The notes under the pieces: generated by a model
What the model saw: the letters and a program-made list of their open reading frames with translations, nothing else
What the model was told of the DNA's origin: nothing
Databases searched by the model: none
Assembly (NCBI RefSeq): GCF_020740795.1
Contig: NC_067287.1
Span: 16,383,501 to 16,447,500 of the forward strand
From: Apus apus
Lineage: Eukaryota > Chordata > Aves > Apodiformes > Apodidae
Direction of reading: 5' to 3'
DNA length: 64,000 nucleotides
Translations under genes and position numbers: made by a program
Shown here: positions 34,492 through 47,300 of the stretch, one piece after another
Position numbering within the stretch: position 1 is the stretch's first letter
Layout of the letters: the number at the start of each line of letters is the position of its first letter

Positions 34492-37400
34492 TAACAAAAA
34501 AACCTATCTATATATCATTTAAAAAGGGGCTGGGGGAACCCAAAAGCAAAAACTGTAAAGAGAGGAACAGCTCTGCTAAAACACAGAGAAAAGTGCTGCT
34601 CCACATCAACAGTGTTAAGAACCAGAAAGTTGGGGTGCAGGCAAAAACCAGCAGCAGCCACCCCACAGGAGGCAAGGCTCGAGTCCAGCAGCAGAGCTAC
34701 ACTGAAAGCAGCTGCCAAGGGGTCCCACACCCCTTCTTCTCTCTTTGGTGGGCAGTTACAGGGATAATCAGCTCCATTAAAAAGAAAACAAAGATGAGTT
34801 ATTCCCAGCTTCCCCTACCCCCACCCCAGCACAGCCGTACCCCCATGCCAGGGTGAACTCCAGCAGGAAGCCCTGGGCTGGCAATCAGCTCTTCCTCCGG
34901 ATGTGGGGCAGGAAGGAAGATGCACAGGCGATGGTTATCTGTGCCATATGGAGCCAGGGGTGGAAGGTGATGCCATGGTCAAAGGCATCAGTGAGCTCCT
35001 GCTCAGCTCCTCATTGCTCTCAGGCTGCTGCTTTGGTCAGGAAACCAGTCCTGGTGCTGCAAAGGCTCTTTGAGCAAGTTCTGTTGGCCCAGGCTCCCCA
35101 GAGACCCACACTCACGAGCTCCAGTTTGTGGAGATTAACAGTTTTGCACCTCTCTGAGTAAGGGAGTAAATCAAGACCAGATTATCACTGTCAAACAATT
35201 AAGGGGCACGAGGAACAGCACAATGGGAGCTCCTTGCATTTATATGCTGAATCACACTTGGACTAAACTAGGCTGATTCAGGAGCAGGTAAATGTTTAAC
35301 CGCAACTCTGTAAATCTGAGGAAGAGCCTGCACATGTTCAGGGGCTGCAACTGACCTTTTCTACCTACCTATAGCCCAGGATGGATATTCCATCTGGGAG
35401 GGACAACCTTACTGAGCTTGCTGCTGTGACAGCGTGAGGGGGAGGTGGGGTTGTTACAGCACCCCCCTTGAGGATCACACACATCTTCCTCCACGCTGCT
35501 GTTGGACAGGGAGAAAGCTGGCTTCTGCAAGGAAGGAGCTCCATGGACACACTCTTGCCAGGGTGAAGGTGCAACTGAGCTGCCATATGCCAAACAAAAA
35601 CACTTAAACTAATTAACAGATGTCTGCAAATTCTTAATAGCTATAATAGCAGCAAGAACTTTTCACAAAACAAGAAACCCTGGTTTCAAGCATCAGCTTT
35701 TGCAACTTGATCCAAACAAAAAAACTGGTTTTAAACAAAAGTTGCTGCACTGAAAAGTCAGGCAATATTTGCTTTTATTATAAATTAATCAAAGTGCAGA
35801 GCCTTGCAAAAACAACCTTGCCACCCAAAAAAGCAGAGCTGACTTCTGATACTACAGGAACACCACTTATTTACAGCACTAGCATAGGATGCGCTTGAGG
35901 AAAAGAGATTTGCCCTCTGGATGGAGCAGTTCCCTTCGTCACATTCGCAGGGATGATCAGTGATAACATGTGGCATTAGAGCCTGAGTCTGCTGTTAGCA
36001 AGGCTGGGATCAAACTGGAGAGTTCAGCTAGGCTGTGACTGTGTCTGTACATTCTTAAAATGACACACTTTGGCAGCTAACAGCCAACTCAACCTGGGAA
36101 AGCTTAGAGGGGTTTCCCACTTGTTTGCTCTTTGAGCAAACTCTTACAAAATCCTGGTTCTAAACTGAAGTGATTTGCAAGGCTGTGGGACTCGGCAGAC
36201 TCATTTGAAACAATTCACAATGAAAAAACAGTTCAGGAAAGCATTAATTGAAACATTCAGAAACAAGATTAAGGCAGGGGGAACCAAAGGACAGCTCCCA
36301 TGTCACTACCTCTTTCCCATTGCTCAGAATTCTACCAAAATTAGTATTGACAATAGAAAAGTATACCACTTTGTAATAAATTAACATACACACCCACTGG
36401 GCTGCCTCTTACAAGATAAATGCTCTCTCATGTTTACCACCAAATGCTGGCTCCTAGCTCAGAAACCACAAAGAAGTTCCCCCGATCAGGTCCACCAGGC
36501 TCTTCACACACATGAGCTGGAAGGTCAGTCAGTCTTTGCACCACACTGGGATCCCCAGATACTCAGCTTGGGGGGAACCACCCATGGAGGTTGCTCACTG
36601 TGGCACACAGAGAGGAGAAGAGGCCACTGAGGCAGCATCCTTGTGCCAGCCAGCTAGAATAAACTCCCATGTGGGAGTACCCATGAAAGAGGAGCCTGCT
36701 GCCTCCTAAATCAATGGTTTTGTCTGCTTTGCTTCAGTTCATTTATTCCTGAGAAACTCCTAATGATAGTTTAAAAAACCCAGAAACTATCTTGAAAGCA
36801 AAAAAGGGTGGTCTCTTTTATTTGTTTCTTTTTTAAAAAGAAGCCTTTCACCTCAAAAACTCAAGCTGCGAAACTCAGAACTAGAGGCCAAAACAAGAGC
36901 AACTACTCTGCTTAACAGCAACATTTTCTCTGAAAGAAGTAAATGCCAGCAAAAGGAAACTACTGCCCCTGCTAAATAAGTGTGAAGGTGCTGAAAAACT
37001 GAAGTCAGGAGGCTTTTCCCTCACTGCTGAAACAAGCTATAGAAGAAGCATCGTGTCTCTAAATCCAACAAAACACAGCACTTCTTCCTAACCGTGTTCT
37101 GTTAGTGCTGAACATGGGCTCTCTAAAAGCTTTCCACCTGGTTTAGTTTCACAGTATGAGTGCTCTGCACTCCTCAGAAAGGAGACCAGAGGCATAGCTG
37201 CAGTGAAAACCCTCTAATGCTGGCATATGAGAAGATCAAGGCAAGACCATGGTTCAACCACAGAGCAATTCAAGTGCCATCCTGCAGATCCTTCCTTTTC
37301 CCACCGTTCCTGATTCACCGTGACCCAGGCCTGTGCAGAAAAGGGTAATGCTAGAAAGTTCTTTCCCTCCCAGAAGATGACAGGTGGCTGTTGCCCACCT

Positions 37401-38296
37401 CCTGCTACCATTCCTGGTCTGCCCCTAGTCACATGGAAGCAGCCCTAAGCAATACAGCTTCAGTGCTAAATACTGCACACCCAGAGAGAGACCTCTCCAC
37501 ACACTACTTATGCAACAACCTTATGAAGAAAACACAGTCGAATAACACAACTTGTAAACCAACAGAAATCACAAATATAATCTCACATCTAAAGGAGAAT
37601 GACAGTGAACGGTGTAAAAAAACCAACCGAACAAAACAAACCCAACAGAGCTGCCACCAGGTATGCAATACATTCCACAGCACCAACAGTTTGTTTCCTG
37701 GAATTGCATGTAACCAGCAGAGCACTTACAAACCCATGGATGTCAAAACACATCTTGAGTGATTCCAAAACACCTGTTGGGGAGATGACTGGCAAGAGCC
37801 CACTGAGTAATCTGGGTCTCCAGTGAACATTACTAACACAACACACACCAGGTTACAGAATCTATTGCTTAAATCGCTCTTGGAGAAAAGAAAAACTAAA
37901 AAAAAAAAAACAAAAAAAAAACCCTAAAAAAAAAGCCAAGTGATATGTAAATCTTCACCACTCATGTCTCAATGTCTCACAGGTGTGAAAGGGCTTTTAA
38001 AGTCAAGTCTCTTTTTGCACTATTTTTTATCTTTTTTAAATCAGTTTATGAGCAGCTGTAGTCCTGTGGCTTGATGCAACTCTTTAAGGCTCCATGCTGA
38101 CAAAATTATTTGAGGAACAATAAAAACTTCACTGCAGGAGGATCACTCTGGGATGTCAAGGTTTAAACGTGTTTCAGGCCCAGGACTTGCACAGATGGTT
38201 CAACAAACTGAGCGTCCCATATTTCTACCTTTTGTCTCTTGTTTTGGCCCTGAGCTGTTTGTTAGTCCTGCATGTCTGGCACAAGTTCAGAATCCT

Positions 38297-38320
38297 CCTT
38301 GTTCCTCAGGAGGAACAAGG
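38297..38320. repeat. Perfect inverted repeat just after the USP37 stop
   Basis: The arms CCTTGTTCCTC (38297-38307) and GAGGAACAAGG (38310-38320) are exact reverse complements around a 2-bp loop. In the USP37 mRNA the stem starts 11 nt after the UGA stop. Confidence 0.85.
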
Positions 38321-38331
38321 TGTTTTACTCT

Positions 38332-41300
38332 TCACAGAGGCTGACGAACTGATCTTCCTACTTCCATGCTAAGTGGCTGTGCATTTTTTTCTGTTTCTAG
38401 TAACTCATCGAAGATATCCCTAGAACAGAGGGAAAGAACAACAGTGAAACTTCCGTACAACAACAAACTGCTGCATGAGACAGCCTTGAGGGAACCAGCA
38501 ATTGGATTTAATCCACAAACTCCAGCGTCATGGATCCTGGCAGAGAAAAGTGTCTTATCTGGCATCTCTGAGCAAGGCTCCTTGAATCCCAAAGTGTTTT
38601 TTTTTCCCTTGCCTTTATTACAATGAATAAGGTCACCAGTAAGCCTCAGAGAACAGTAACAATAGTGAAAATAAGTCCTGGCTGGTAAAAGGAGCAGAAG
38701 CAACACAAGACACACTGTAGATAAAGTAATATCCTTTGTTAGAGCCACCAGTAAAGACAGAAGGGGACAAACTGTGGCACAGAACCCATTCTTCAGTTCT
38801 GTATGCCTGCGAAGATATCCCTTCTACCTACAAATCTCATGTTGCTCGTGTCCTGAGATGACCATGGTTGCAACAACACAAGCACTAGGAGCAGGGATAA
38901 GAGCATTTACAAATACCACAGCATTTAAGGGAAAAGCCCAAGCTCCATTATGATTCCTAGTGCAGCAAATGCCTAGCTGAGATACCAAATCCCTTTCTTA
39001 AAAGATGATTTAAAGCATCTTGTTAAAACCCTATGTGCTGGTGACATACAATTTCACGCTTCTGAACTTGGAACACTTCAATTTTGTCTTTCTTGCATAT
39101 ATTTCTGACTACAATTTCTTCTGACAAATATATGGAGATATGGCTAGAGGAAGAAGAGAAGCCTGCTTCCTCACAAATGGCAATTACTAGCACCAAAATT
39201 CCCCAAAGCACCTACTTGTGCATGTAGAAGAAGATGTAGCCGCTTCGGTCTCTGTCACACTGAACGGTGGCCTCTAGAGTTCTAGACACTTCCAAGTCAT
39301 CGTAAGTGAACCAGGACTGATTCTTGATATCATAGACATCACTGATATAATGACCTTAAAAACAGAGAATGTACCTTTCTTTTCATGCTGCAGTTCAACC
39401 AGATTTAAATGCTAAAGCACCCTTAAGATCTTGGTCAATGAGCTGGTAACAACCACAAGCAACTCCACAGACCCCACAGGCAGCACTTCACCCTCACTAC
39501 ACAGTTAGGCACCATGGCATCCTCAACCTGCTCCTCCACCAGCAAGCCACAATGACAGACTTGCTTTGCTGTCCACACACTTCTCTGCAAATAATCCTGC
39601 TATGGTAATTTTGCATTACAGCTTTTGAAAGCTGGGGAAGAGAATAAGAATAAAACGTGGTATCTTCTACCTGAAGATGACGTGCTTCCGATATGGCTGA
39701 CGATGCTGATGAGACGATAGGAGTGAGGAAGCTCTCCTGTCTGAAAATAAAGTCCAATTAAAGCTTTTAGGCATTTGCTTTTGTCGCCCACGGACAAGAA
39801 GATTTATACTCAAAGTAACAGCTTTATTTACTGTATTCAAAGGTGCAACCCAATCAAGGATTTCAGAAACAGACACCCTGGTTCAGACCAAACTAAGAGT
39901 CCTTCCAAAAGTGGGAAAAAGCTTCCCATCTTATTAAATCTTTCAGCAAGCCAATGAACATGCAAGGAAGCTGCTCTGACCTCAGAACAGATGCTGACAT
40001 GAGCTCTACACTGCAGAGTTTTCTAAACAACCATTTCCTGAGTGACTTCCACTGATGTCAGAATTAATCCACCAAATAAACACATAGCAACGAAAGGGGA
40101 ACACTGTGCTTACTTCTCAAATATCAAAGAAATATCCTTGATAATGGTACACAGTTTAAACAGCTAATGCCAGATATGTAGCCCAAATTGTCTCATCTTG
40201 CACCTGTAACATCTGCAGACTATGTCCTCTTAGCATGCAGGAAACATGCTCTGCCTACTCACTGAGAATAAAACTAAATGATGGTAATTGGCCATTATTT
40301 TTTAATCTGCTCTGACCAGGAAATGTTATTTATATGATTCACTGACAATACTCTTAAAATCTTAACTCGTGGTGTAAGGGTAAGGAAATTGGTAGAGAAT
40401 TGTAAGAAAATAAAAACTGCTCAAAGAAACTCCAAATATTTAACTTTTTCCACTGTACACAGTACTCCTTCCACTGAGGCTGGCAGGCAACTTTCACAAC
40501 ACTGCTCTGTGAAGTCTGAGAGTGCTAGTGGCCAGCACCACAGCCTTGGTTACAGTTATGTTCCACCTAATGGGAATATGATCTTGCCACAATTTCTCAG
40601 CTCTGGTGGTACAGGATCAAGACAGAAGCCCATGGAGTTGCAATTAAACTCCCACTTTGGCTGAAGTCCTCTCTCTCTTTATGGAAAAACTTCAAGCCCA
40701 TTGCTTTACATACACTGAAACACTTCTGGCATAAAAATTACTGTTTCCTTTTCACCATTATCCACATCCTGGAGAAACTCAGAGGGTCTCTGCAGTTGTT
40801 TCATTTTTAAAAAAATTAAGATAACACAGTAGAACAGAATCTTAAGGACAGAAATGTTCTGTCTTCAGAATCTTAAGGACAGAAATGTTCTGTCTTCAGA
40901 ATCTTAAGGACAGAAATGTTCTGTCTTCAATTTTGAACACAAAAGACGTTTCTAGACTCTGCATCTGCCCTGTAAAACTACCTCCAACACTAAACTGGTG
41001 GTAAACAAGGGGTATATTTCTCAGCTGGCTTTTGAAATCATAGATCACACCTCAGCATTTCTTTTCAGCTCTTCTGCTTCAGCTTCTGAATACTTCATGT
41101 CAAGAACATCCTCATTCCCAGAGTCTTCATCAGAACCAGCGCTGTCCAGGAAAGAGCTGTTAAACTCTAGAGGGCATGGAAACAATGACACTGCATGAGA
41201 AGCCTTGGAGGACACAGGAATTCACAACAGGTTGAGGTCTATCTACCCACATAAAACATCAGCATTTTATTGTGCTTGTTTAAGCTTCCTCTCCAAGGAA

Positions 41301-44300
41301 AGCAGCAGATATTGGAATTTCCAGATGGAAACTCCCCCTTCCCCCACAAAAGCAATAGTTAAGAAAAGTTATCTTGGTCCACAGAATTAATTTCATCATC
41401 ATCTCTCTCATACTTTTATAAAAGGGCACTAGGGCAGTGACAGCTGGGTGACAGAAGAGCTTAAACACCCAATTCACCCCAGAGCACTGGGGGTCTGCAG
41501 CCAGAACTGACACTAAAAGAAGTACACCCAGTCTGGTCAGAGAACTGCAAGTTTCTGCAATGAGAAGCTATGAATTACAATTTTAGCTATAAGATGCATT
41601 AACAAAGTGCATTTTTCATTTAAAACTGGCATCAAAATGCTACTGCTGGCAGCAGGCATCTTTTCATTGTTTTCTATGGTAAGAAGGCTGCTCACCACAG
41701 GAACTTCCAGTTTGCTTGGCTGAGCAAAGTGCAGGCAGCTTTCTGTAAAGAGCCAGAAGGCACCACTGCTCCCTGTACATGCTGTTCCAAACTTCCTGGG
41801 ATTCTGCAGCTACCCAGCTATAAGATTTTGTACAGTACTCATTAGGAGAAGCAGCTACGCTTTCACCAGCTAAATTAATGTTATGAAGTCCTGGTTGGAT
41901 GAGAAGTTGAGATTAACAGGACACTGTTCAGGATACTGTTTTGTTTTTTCTTAAAGAGACTACCATGCCAGCTATGATGGAGATGTTTTGCCAAAGAGAT
42001 TCTCACACTGCTTCCCCCATTAAACCATCTGATGCTGGATTAGTATAATCTTCTTGGGAAGTTTATAGATTAATCCCTTTAACCAAGAATATTTTACTGC
42101 TGCTTTCCACATTTAATTGGGCTGCTCTACGCTAGACTACAGCCGAGAAATGCAGTCACTTAGGTAGTTCTCTGCATGAAGCACTTGCCACAGGTATTGT
42201 AAAATGCCACCCCACCAATGGTCCACAGGCAGTTTTTTGATTGCAGGACCACTGGGAACCATTCTAAGATAAATACTACCAGATCTATGCTCAAGATTAT
42301 TAGCATCTCCTGCTGGCTGATGCATTACAAATGTCACAGTAGCAAGTTGGGAAGCACAAGGCAATGCTCATGTGACTGCAAATCAGAAGGAGGAAGGATT
42401 TCTAATGCTGGATTCTTCCCAGCCATGAACCTGAGAGGAACCAGGCACTCAGTCTGCTGGAGCTCACCAGGGGACAGGACTCAGGCTGACGGAAATTTAA
42501 GCAGCGTTCAACATCTTTCAGAAGCAGACACAGGTTCATCCAGTAATACCCGAGGGCCTTTAAAGGTGTCTGAGCAACTATGAGTATCTTAACACAACAC
42601 TTCTTTACCCTTCCCTCTCCCTCTTCAGAGCAGGAATTTTCTCTTGGTTATGCTTTGCTCTGCCAAACTGTATGAACACATTCACATGCCATCCTTCCAC
42701 AAATGTAAAACAGTGCCTGAGGCTCACCACACTGTCTGGATTTGGAAAAGAGAGACAATGTATTCTGTTTTTTTTTTTTTCACCCCCAACAGCTATACCT
42801 TACAGGGAGGTCTGTCTCCCTTCCATCCTTCCTGTATCAAGACAGATAAAGCACTTATTCATTTGTCTGGGCAGGGCCAATGCATTTGTTAATCAGCACT
42901 ATAATACCAATGCCAGGAAGAAATAATCCTTATGCTCTGACTAGAGCCATTAGCATACTGGCTTTTACTGGAAATGCAAAATTTCACAGTCCATTTTGCT
43001 ACATATATTAATATAATGTCTATTTAATATTATACAAATATTCTATTAGAGACTTAGCAAATTATTTTTTATATAGAACTACACATTTGTTTACATATAA
43101 AAATAAAATTAAAAACTCAAGAGACTGAGATAAGTGATTTTTCATATTTAGTTTTTCCTGGAATTTGCTTTCACAAGAGAGCAAGAAAAGCTGACCTGAG
43201 CAGAGCCAAACACAACGAAGCACACACCAACAGAGCATGGAATCCCAGCTGTCTTACAGGCACTTGGGAGCTGCACTCATACATACAGGTCTATTTTCCC
43301 TCAAAAGCAACAGCCTGGAAGAAGTTAAGTAAGTTTCACCTTGTAGACTTAGTAATGTGGCTCGCTGAAGGTCATCATCTTCTTTTTGTTCTCGTGCCTC
43401 CTGATGGGAAGAGAACAAAACTCAGCTTATTGGGACACTTCACTGTTTAAAATTCTTGTGGTGCTCTTTTTCCATTGAAACCGGTTTCTACAACAAACCT
43501 GACACTGTAAATTAAAGGTTCTGTGTGAAGGAATGTTTGCAACCAGTGAGAGTCCAATGTTCCCGTGCAACAGAACCTGGGACAAACCTTCATTAAGGCT
43601 TGTCAAAGCTCCTGGAGTTTGGTATGCAGCAGAGCAAGTCTCTAGTAACTCTCAACGCTTTCTCTGGATCATTAATTTGAAAAGCATCTGAATGAATTTG
43701 CAACCCTTTGCTAAGGAAAGCTGTCACTTACACACAAAGCTCCTCGCACTTCGGCAAAATTTAGACTTCTGCCCAAAGCCAGCTAAGTTCAGTCACTAAA
43801 TCCTGACAGCTTTTATTATTTTTAAGCCATTTGGAAGTAGAGCAAGTAGTTCTGTGTAACAGGTGTAATTCACAAAGGCAGGATGCAAAAAACAAAAAGA
43901 CATCACTAAACAAACAGGTACTAAAAATACATGAACAAGTAGCAAAGAAACCTCAAGTCAACCAACCCTTCTAATCTTTGCATAATATCATGCCCCTTTC
44001 TTCCTCCCACTCTTGAAAGCTCAGAGCCACAGCAAGCCAGTGAATAATATTGAATGAGCTGGCTTCTAAATTCAGGGTTTGAATGCCTTCAGTGCAACTG
44101 AACGCAGAGCCCTAACTACGTATTTCAAATCAGAATAACCTCAGCTACTGCATTTCCATGCCTGAATCGTTAGAATAGCAGATTTCACTTCAGAACTGCA
44201 GCAGAACATTCAAAGGGCAGTTTTACATTATTTGCATGAGGCCTTTTATCTCTTTCTAAGCAGTTGGGAATCTTGGTTAAACTACTTGGTGTTGCTGAAT

Positions 44301-47300
44301 CAAAGCTACATCTGGCATGGAACACACCAACCAGCACCTCATAATGAGTAATGGGGAGAAAACCCAGGAGCCATGGAAACATCAGATCTCATAAGGAAAA
44401 CCATGACAGCTTTCATATTAATAGAGAGCAGAAAAGGGCACCTATTTAAAGGAAGACCTGGCTAAGAGCTTGCCTCACTCACAGTGGCTTGGTTAAACTT
44501 GTGGAAATCGGGTAAAGATCTGGAAATTCAAGTGGAATACAGATGGTTGGCACACAGCTCGAGAACCCAATTCTTTTCCAAGTCTAATTTAAAGGATTTC
44601 CTTTAGACTAAATTATTTGGGATCCCTTCTCCAATTTACTAAGAGGGAAGGATCACACAAATGCTCAGTTTCTATAGTCTTCACTAAGCACCCCCTCCTT
44701 GCTATCACCAGAAACAAGGCACTGGGCAAAACAGATCTTTAACCTGACCTGGCATGGCTTTAGCCTTTGCTTTGAAACCTGCTTCTTTCACTTCGAGCTT
44801 TGACATAACAAATTGCAAGGAGCAACTGCCAGGGAAGCTAAAGGTGGGCTTGGTTCTCCATGACAGGCAGTAAGAGTTTAGTTTACCATCATTTTTATAT
44901 AACATCAGAAGCCAGTGTATAAATGTGCATGGAAAGCTTTGAGAGATCTGCAGGTCTGTGACGCGATAAATGGTTTCTGAAGCACATACAAAATGTGCAG
45001 ACGTACCCAGTGCTGCCACTCTGCTGACACTGAAACTAGAAGAAAACCAAACCTTTTTTCATCTCAGAGAAGCAGTAGAATTCCTTTGCAGTTACTCTCC
45101 AAACACAAGTTTTTCCTTCAGTCATCAGGTTTCCAGTGTTGGGGAAAACAACTCAAGGAATTAAACTTTATTTCTTACTTGCTCTTGAAGGCTTTGAGCC
45201 AATGCCTGCTGAAGTTCTTGTTCTTCCCTCTCTCTCTCCATATCGTACTGCTGCAGCCAGTCAACCTCCCCTTGGGAGCCTTCTGGAGTTTTGTTTTCCT
45301 TATTCTCATCAAAATCTTTAGTTATCTCAGTGAAATTGGCAGGACCTGAGGAATTAGAAAGCACAGTTATATGTTTTCCTGGGTCTTCTGTTTGTTACCA
45401 GCTAAATCCTCTTTAGCTCCCCACAATCCTTGCAGCACAGTGACATCTATTGACAACGAGAGCTCAGCAGCCACAAAAACCCCACACAACAGCCAAATGG
45501 AAAAAGCTCAATCTTATGCTTATTTTAACAGGTGTAAGAGGAACAGTTTGAATAACCCCTGAACCTGTTCTCTTCTTAAGCCTTTTATGTTCACTCAGAA
45601 CCAGCAACTTTACCTAAAGGAAGATGTCACACACCACCAGGTTTCTGCAGCTGTGATGCTGACACTTTAATGTCTCTAGAAGGAACCATGGATTATAAAT
45701 ATTTGCATTGAATATTATACCTCAGAGCACTACAGACGAAGCCACAATTAAAGCCAAATCACATGCAAGACGGAGGGAAGCACAAATCCCAAGCACTGTT
45801 TAAATTTGTCAACTTTTTGCCTCAATCTTGTGAGCACTACAGTTTTAAAAATGGAAGAAGATTATAATTTTTCCGTTCCTCTTTAAAGTGAACACTATGG
45901 CAGAAGTATTTTATAAAACTTTTGGAGTGAACATTCATTCAACCAGTTGCAGGACACTTTCATTCTCTCACATGCTTTGCAGTTGAGAGGAGTCAGGACC
46001 TGCTCCAGTATCTATCGTGCAGCAACATGTGAAGCTTTAAAAATCTGCTCATTAGTTATTAGAAAGGATTATACAAGGCAGGCTCAGTATCTGTGACCTC
46101 TTAAACACAAGACCACCAGAACTATAATCTGTCAGTCTAATCCTCTTAAGATGAAAAACAAAACAGACTTTATTATGTGACCTTTGAAAACTTCCAATGT
46201 AAAGAGAAATACTCACACAACTGTTATTCGAGGATCATGTCACAGAAAAGACATTCTGCCAGATCTAAATTAGCCTTTTTTGAAAGCAGCACAAATTATT
46301 TAGTGTTTACCAAAAAAAAAAATTATTACTAGTGGTAACAAGAAATGGACCAAGTTAAATCTGCTGTCATGTTGAGAATAATTTTGTCTGATACAGCAAA
46401 GTATTATTTGCAATTACATTTCCCTTGAATAGAACACAGGATTGTGAACTCTCAGCGTGTTATGTTCAGGTGGCATAACTGGTAACTCAACATGCAGAAA
46501 CATATCTCATCTGAATGCCAAACTGGTATGCTTTGAGTAGTGCCTACACATCCCTAAGTGTCACAATAGAGCCTTCAAATAATTGCATTATGCTTTCCAA
46601 GGAAAACCTGGAGAGAGAAGCATTTATGTGGCCACGGTCTCACAACTCTCTTTCACACAACCATAAGCAACATCAGTGTTTATAAGGAGGGCACAGACAA
46701 GGCTGACCACAGACTTTGTTTTCTTACACACTGCCATGACACAAGTGTGATCTTTGGCAATAGAGTGGAGTTTGTTGTTGTTAGTATCTAATCTCCTGGC
46801 TCTTACAGGAGGAGGAAAACATTGTTTACCCGGTTTTCCATGCTAGTGGAATTACAAATCAACTGAAAGCATGTAGCACATAAACATTTAAATTTCCTTC
46901 ATCCAACTAAAGGAAGACACTCAGTTTCCCCACACGGAGATGAAACAGAGTCCTTCTTGTACTTAACTCTTTCTGGGTGTTATGCTCAGGGATCTAGTCT
47001 CACATAAAGTATTAAAAAAACTACAGAGAGCTAAATTCATCAGTAACTAGTGACAAAATAACTGCATCTAAGAAAGCATTCAAGTCTTATGCACCCCAGA
47101 CATCACTTGTACACCAGCAATGTGAACACTGCTACCATACTGCCCAGGCTGCAGCAGCTACAGAAATGAAAACACTTTCTGATTATGGAAGATTAAGTTC
47201 CAGACATGCCAAATCTTCGGAAATTGAATTGTCTGGTATGGGAGCCAGTGGAAGCATCTGTTAATCAAGTGAGAAAAAAAATGAAACCAAACTCTAAAGA

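Larger units (their letters stand above)
34470..38331 (-). other. USP37: USP37 3' untranslated region
   Basis: The stretch after the stop codon is 3.8 kb of AT-rich DNA with no further exon. It holds a perfect 11-bp-arm hairpin 11 nt after the stop (38297-38320), a T-rich tract on the sense strand (37895-37935) and one Pumilio-type word UGUAAAUA (35868-35875). The 3' end is inferred from the poly(A) signal at 34486. Confidence 0.55.

Noticed and set aside
37895-37935. A-rich tract as the tail of a processed pseudogene or SINE
   Set aside because: No gene-like or SINE-like body precedes it and no target-site duplication was found; it is a simple repeat in the USP37 3'UTR.
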